Positions 4,304 through 6,388 of a stretch of 6,388 nucleotides of DNA are shown here, piece by piece. The translations under genes were made by a program, and so were the position numbers. The notes under the pieces are model-generated. The model was not told the origin of the DNA, did not search any database, and was given only the letters and a program-made list of their open reading frames with translations. The stretch lies in the NCBI GenBank assembly GCA_013694645.1, contig JACDBZ010000024.1, positions 1-6,388 of the forward strand. The letters run 5' to 3'. Within the stretch, counting starts at the first letter, position 1. Each line of letters opens with the position of its first letter. The DNA is from Chloroflexota bacterium (lineage in GTDB: Bacteria; Chloroflexota; Limnocylindria; QHBO01).

Positions 4304-6186
4304 GCGGACCGTGGGATCGGCCGCCGCCCCGTGATCCGGACGCCAGCGGGCCGAGTGATGACCGTCCTGGTCTGGGCAGCGAACGCCAGGAGGCGGAGCG
4401 ATGGTCCGCTGACGATCCGTGGCCCGACCCGGCTTCGGAAGCGTCCGGGTGGGCGGCTTGGCCGACATCCGCGGCCCCACCCGAGGACGACCTTCCCGAC
4501 GATGCCGAGCTGCCGGTCAGCGACCCGTGGGCTGAGTCGTGGACCGACGAGTCGCCTGACGCCCCTGCCGCAGAAGCGCCGCCAGCAGCACCCGTAGCCG
4601 CCAGTCGGGGATCCTGGCCGCACCGCGAGCCGCAACCCGACCGGCCCTGGATGCCAGCGGCTGTTCCGTGGTCGGCGCCAGAAGAGACCCCTGCCGCGCT
4701 GGACGACGGGCCTCCGGCTGGTGCTCCAACGGACGTCGCGCCCGAACAATCGCTACCGCAGCCGGAGGCCGAACGGCGGCCGGAGGCCGAACGGCGGCCG
4801 GAGCCGGAGCCGGAACCGGAGCCGGAGCCGCATCCGGTGCGGCGGTCGGAGCCGACCTGGCCCGATCGCGGCGAATCGACGCAGGTTCGCGGCGATTCCA
4901 CCCAGGTACTGCCGACCTCCTGGGCGCCGCCTGAGCCCGCGGCTTCCGACCGGGCCGCGGAGCTCGATCCCGCCGTCGGACGGGTCACGGTGTCGTTGGC
5001 GCACGAGGAGGAGGCCGAGACCGAAGCAGACGAACCGGCGTCGACGGCGGAACAGGCGGTCCCCTGGCTGATCGGCGTCATCCTGCTGCTCGCCGGAATG
5101 GTCATCGTGCTCCTGGCGCTCATCTTCGCCGGAGACGCATCGCTGGGCACCAGCGGCGCCGTACCATCCGGCAGCGCTCTCACAGGGCTTGCGAGTGCTG
5201 ACGCGATAGCGAGCATCCCGTCGAGGCCAAGCCTGTCGCCGACGCCGACCGATGCCCCCAGTCCGAGTACGACTGCGAGTCCTCAGCCCACTCCGACGGC
5301 GGTTCCTCCGGCAGAGTACGGAGCTCTCGAGATGGTCTACCAGGGTCGGAGCGCCGCGCTGGCGCCCATCTATCTCCTGCGCCGTGACTTCACCAAGGAC
5401 GAGGACACGCAGCAGGTGCTGGCTCAGGACCCGAGCCTCGACGTGCGCCGATACGCATGGTCGCCCGACGGGACCGTTGGAGCAGGACTGCTCGCCGACG
5501 TTCTCGTCTCGATCGAGCCGGGCGAGGAGAAGCGCCGGCTGGCGGATGGCATCAGCACGGTCACCTTCGGTGCCGATGCCTCGACCCTCTACGCAGTGCG
5601 TGTGACGCAGGACGGCGCGAACGACGTGGCAATGATCCTGGAGGTCGACTTCGCGAGCGGTGCCGAGGCCGAGCTCGCTGCCCCGACCTACGAACGTCCT
5701 GCCATCGGTGAGGAGGACGCCCTGTCGGAGGCGCAGTTCACCGACGAGGGTGGCCCCGTGCGCCTGTACTGGATTGATGGGGGCATGCTTCGATTCTGGG
5801 CGCTCGGTGCCGGGACGTGGGAGATCAATCCCGGAGACGGTTCGTTGACCGAGCTCGAGGAGGACGACCGTCCGACACTCTGGGCACCCGACGCAGAGCG
5901 GCGCATCAGGACCAGCTTCGAGGACGGGTCGAGCACTCTCTCGCTCCTCGACGCAGCGGACGAGGAGCTTCTCGCCGTCACGATCGAGGGTCGCGTGAGC
6001 CACGTTCGGTGGGCCCCGGATGGCGAGCGCATCGCGTTCACGGCCGGCCGCTCGAACGCGGGAGGCGGGGTGCTGCAGGACCTGTTCCTGTGGGATCTCA
6101 ACGAGGAGGATCCAATGCAATTGACCGCCACGGGCGCTGCGTTCGGCGCCGAATGGCTCGGCGCCCCGGCGCTCTGGAAAGACTGA
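4300..6186 (+). CDS. Single-span membrane protein: disordered Trp/Pro/Glu-rich arm, TM helix, TolB/PD40-like propeller region
   Basis: I do not recognise this 628-residue protein as a named family. Residues 1-250 are rich in Pro, Ala, Glu, Asp and Ser with no predicted fold. They contain 12 Trp within the first 210 residues, a PEAERR/PEPE repeat at 155-179 and a doubled STQV at 193-203. A single membrane helix lies at about 256-277 (WLIGVILLLAGMVIVLLAL). Residues about 306-337 form a Ser/Thr/Pro stalk (SPTPTDAPSPSTTASPQPTP). Residues about 340-628 contain recurring propeller-type turns: YAWSPDG at 385, FGADAS at 423, LWAPDAE at 527 and VRWAPDGERIAF at 569. These resemble the PD40 repeats of TolB. 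The likely topology is N-terminus inside and propeller outside. This suggests a surface sensor, scaffold or binding protein, with no enzymatic motif seen. It overlaps the transporter stop (GTGA) and the DUF971 start (TGATG). Confidence 0.85.
   Translation: MSGPWDRPPPRDPDASGPSDDRPGLGSERQEAERWSADDPWPDPASEASGWAAWPTSAAPPEDDLPDDAELPVSDPWAESWTDESPDAPAAEAPPAAPVAASRGSWPHREPQPDRPWMPAAVPWSAPEETPAALDDGPPAGAPTDVAPEQSLPQPEAERRPEAERRPEPEPEPEPEPHPVRRSEPTWPDRGESTQVRGDSTQVLPTSWAPPEPAASDRAAELDPAVGRVTVSLAHEEEAETEADEPASTAEQAVPWLIGVILLLAGMVIVLLALIFAGDASLGTSGAVPSGSALTGLASADAIASIPSRPSLSPTPTDAPSPSTTASPQPTPTAVPPAEYGALEMVYQGRSAALAPIYLLRRDFTKDEDTQQVLAQDPSLDVRRYAWSPDGTVGAGLLADVLVSIEPGEEKRRLADGISTVTFGADASTLYAVRVTQDGANDVAMILEVDFASGAEAELAAPTYERPAIGEEDALSEAQFTDEGGPVRLYWIDGGMLRFWALGAGTWEINPGDGSLTELEEDDRPTLWAPDAERRIRTSFEDGSSTLSLLDAADEELLAVTIEGRVSHVRWAPDGERIAFTAGRSNAGGGVLQDLFLWDLNEEDPMQLTATGAAFGAEWLGAPALWKD
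4762..4830 (+). repeat. In-frame tandem repeats: two 18-bp units followed by CCGGAG hexamers
   Basis: Two identical 18-bp copies (4762-4779 and 4780-4797) encode PEAERR twice. They run directly into five CCGGAG/CCGGAA hexamers (4798-4827) and a final CCG, encoding a (PE)n run. All units are multiples of 3, so copy-number change would lengthen or shorten the arm without a frameshift. The tract lies within the putative disordered region of the 628-residue protein. Confidence 0.9.
6176..6181 (+). promoter_or_regulatory. Weak Shine-Dalgarno-like site (GGAAAG) for the DUF971 gene
   Basis: GGAAAG ends 4 nt before the ATG at 6186, within the last codons of the preceding gene. With the TGATG junction it supports this ATG and reinitiation by terminating ribosomes. 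Confidence 0.35.
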
Positions 6187-6388
6187 TGGCCGCAGACATC
6201 GTGAATCCCATCGGCGTGGAGCTCGACGAGACCGCGCGACGCATGCGGATTCGCTGGGACGACGGTCATCTCGGTGAATGGTCGTGGCTTGCGCTGCGTC
6301 GCGCGTGTCCGTGCGCGCTGTGTGCCGGCGAGGGAAACCTGCCGGGCGTCGTCACGCTCGACATGGTCTTCGACGAGCAGCAGACGCA
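6186..6388 (+). CDS. DUF971 (GBBH-like N-terminal domain) protein, N-terminal part; 3' end off window
   Basis: The reading frame starts at ATG 6186, sharing one base with the TGA of the preceding gene, and stays open for 67 codons to the window edge. The protein shows the DUF971 pattern: an opening strand with PIGVELDE, then MRIRWDDGHLGEWSW, then LRRACPCALCAGE. The Cys residues at 41, 43 and 46 are typical of this domain. Stand-alone DUF971 proteins are usually short (roughly 100-130 residues), so about half is probably present. The domain also occurs at the N-terminus of gamma-butyrobetaine hydroxylase and at the C-terminus of the Mrp-type Fe-S protein HCF101, so a metal or Fe-S-related role is a reasonable inference, not shown here. 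Whether this copy stands alone or is fused to another domain cannot be seen. Confidence 0.85.
   Translation, partial: MAADIVNPIGVELDETARRMRIRWDDGHLGEWSWLALRRACPCALCAGEGNLPGVVTLDMVFDEQQT

Noticed and set aside
3443..4480. 345-codon minus-strand frame opposite the transporter gene
   Set aside because: It is a highly charged, low-complexity translation with no recognisable fold, and it is opposite a clear ten-helix EamA protein.
4239..5216. 325-codon minus-strand frame rich in Ser and Gly
   Set aside because: The GSGSGSG run is simply the complement of the PE repeat tract; it is a shadow of the low-complexity arm.
4753..6120. 455-codon open frame on the minus strand opposite the propeller gene
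   Set aside because: Long antisense frames are expected opposite GC-rich genes. Its translation is Arg-rich with no domain, and the + strand frame has a TM helix, a stalk and PD40 motifs.

Overview
This is a 6.4 kb, high-GC, gene-dense stretch in which every credible gene lies on the + strand. It looks like ordinary chromosome rather than an accessory island: I see no transposase, phage gene, tRNA, CRISPR array, long inverted repeat or other sign of a mobile element. The high GC, the secreted SGNH hydrolase with a bacterial Ig-like tail, and the -10 boxes placed almost on top of start codons suggest a high-GC bacterium of Chloroflexota (Limnocylindria/Dormibacteria-like) or actinobacterial type. 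That assignment is inference only.

Layout: (1) 1-1116, the C-terminal part of an acetyl-CoA synthetase, entering from the left edge. (2) 1201-2334, a secreted SGNH/GDSL hydrolase with an Ig-like C-terminal domain. (3) 2360-3130, a DtxR/MntR-type metalloregulator whose metal-binding positions differ from the classical set. (4) 3157-3360, a 67-residue two-helix membrane protein. (5) 3380-4303, an EamA/DMT-family transporter. (6) 4300-6186, a 628-residue single-span membrane protein with a Trp/Pro/Glu-rich, probably disordered N-terminal arm and a TolB/PD40-like beta-propeller region after the membrane. (7) 6186 to the right edge, the N-terminal 67 residues of a DUF971 protein.

Genes 5, 6 and 7 are joined by overlapping stop/start codons (GTGA at 4300-4303, TGATG at 6184-6188) and probably form one transcript. 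Genes 3, 4 and 5 are separated by only 19-26 nt, yet each gap carries a TANNNT -10-like hexamer 6-10 nt before the ATG and no Shine-Dalgarno sequence. This suggests separate, near-leaderless transcription starts in a head-to-tail row. Gene 2 has a strong Shine-Dalgarno sequence and a longer leader. No shared pathway links the genes: acetate activation, lipid or ester hydrolysis, metal-responsive control, export and a possible Fe-S-related protein are side by side.

I found no convincing new multi-gene system. The points most worth a second look are the leaderless-type promoter series, the altered metal site of the DtxR protein, and the unusual architecture and Trp-rich arm of the 628-residue protein. 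The largest gap between genes is 84 nt, so no long stretch is unexplained.
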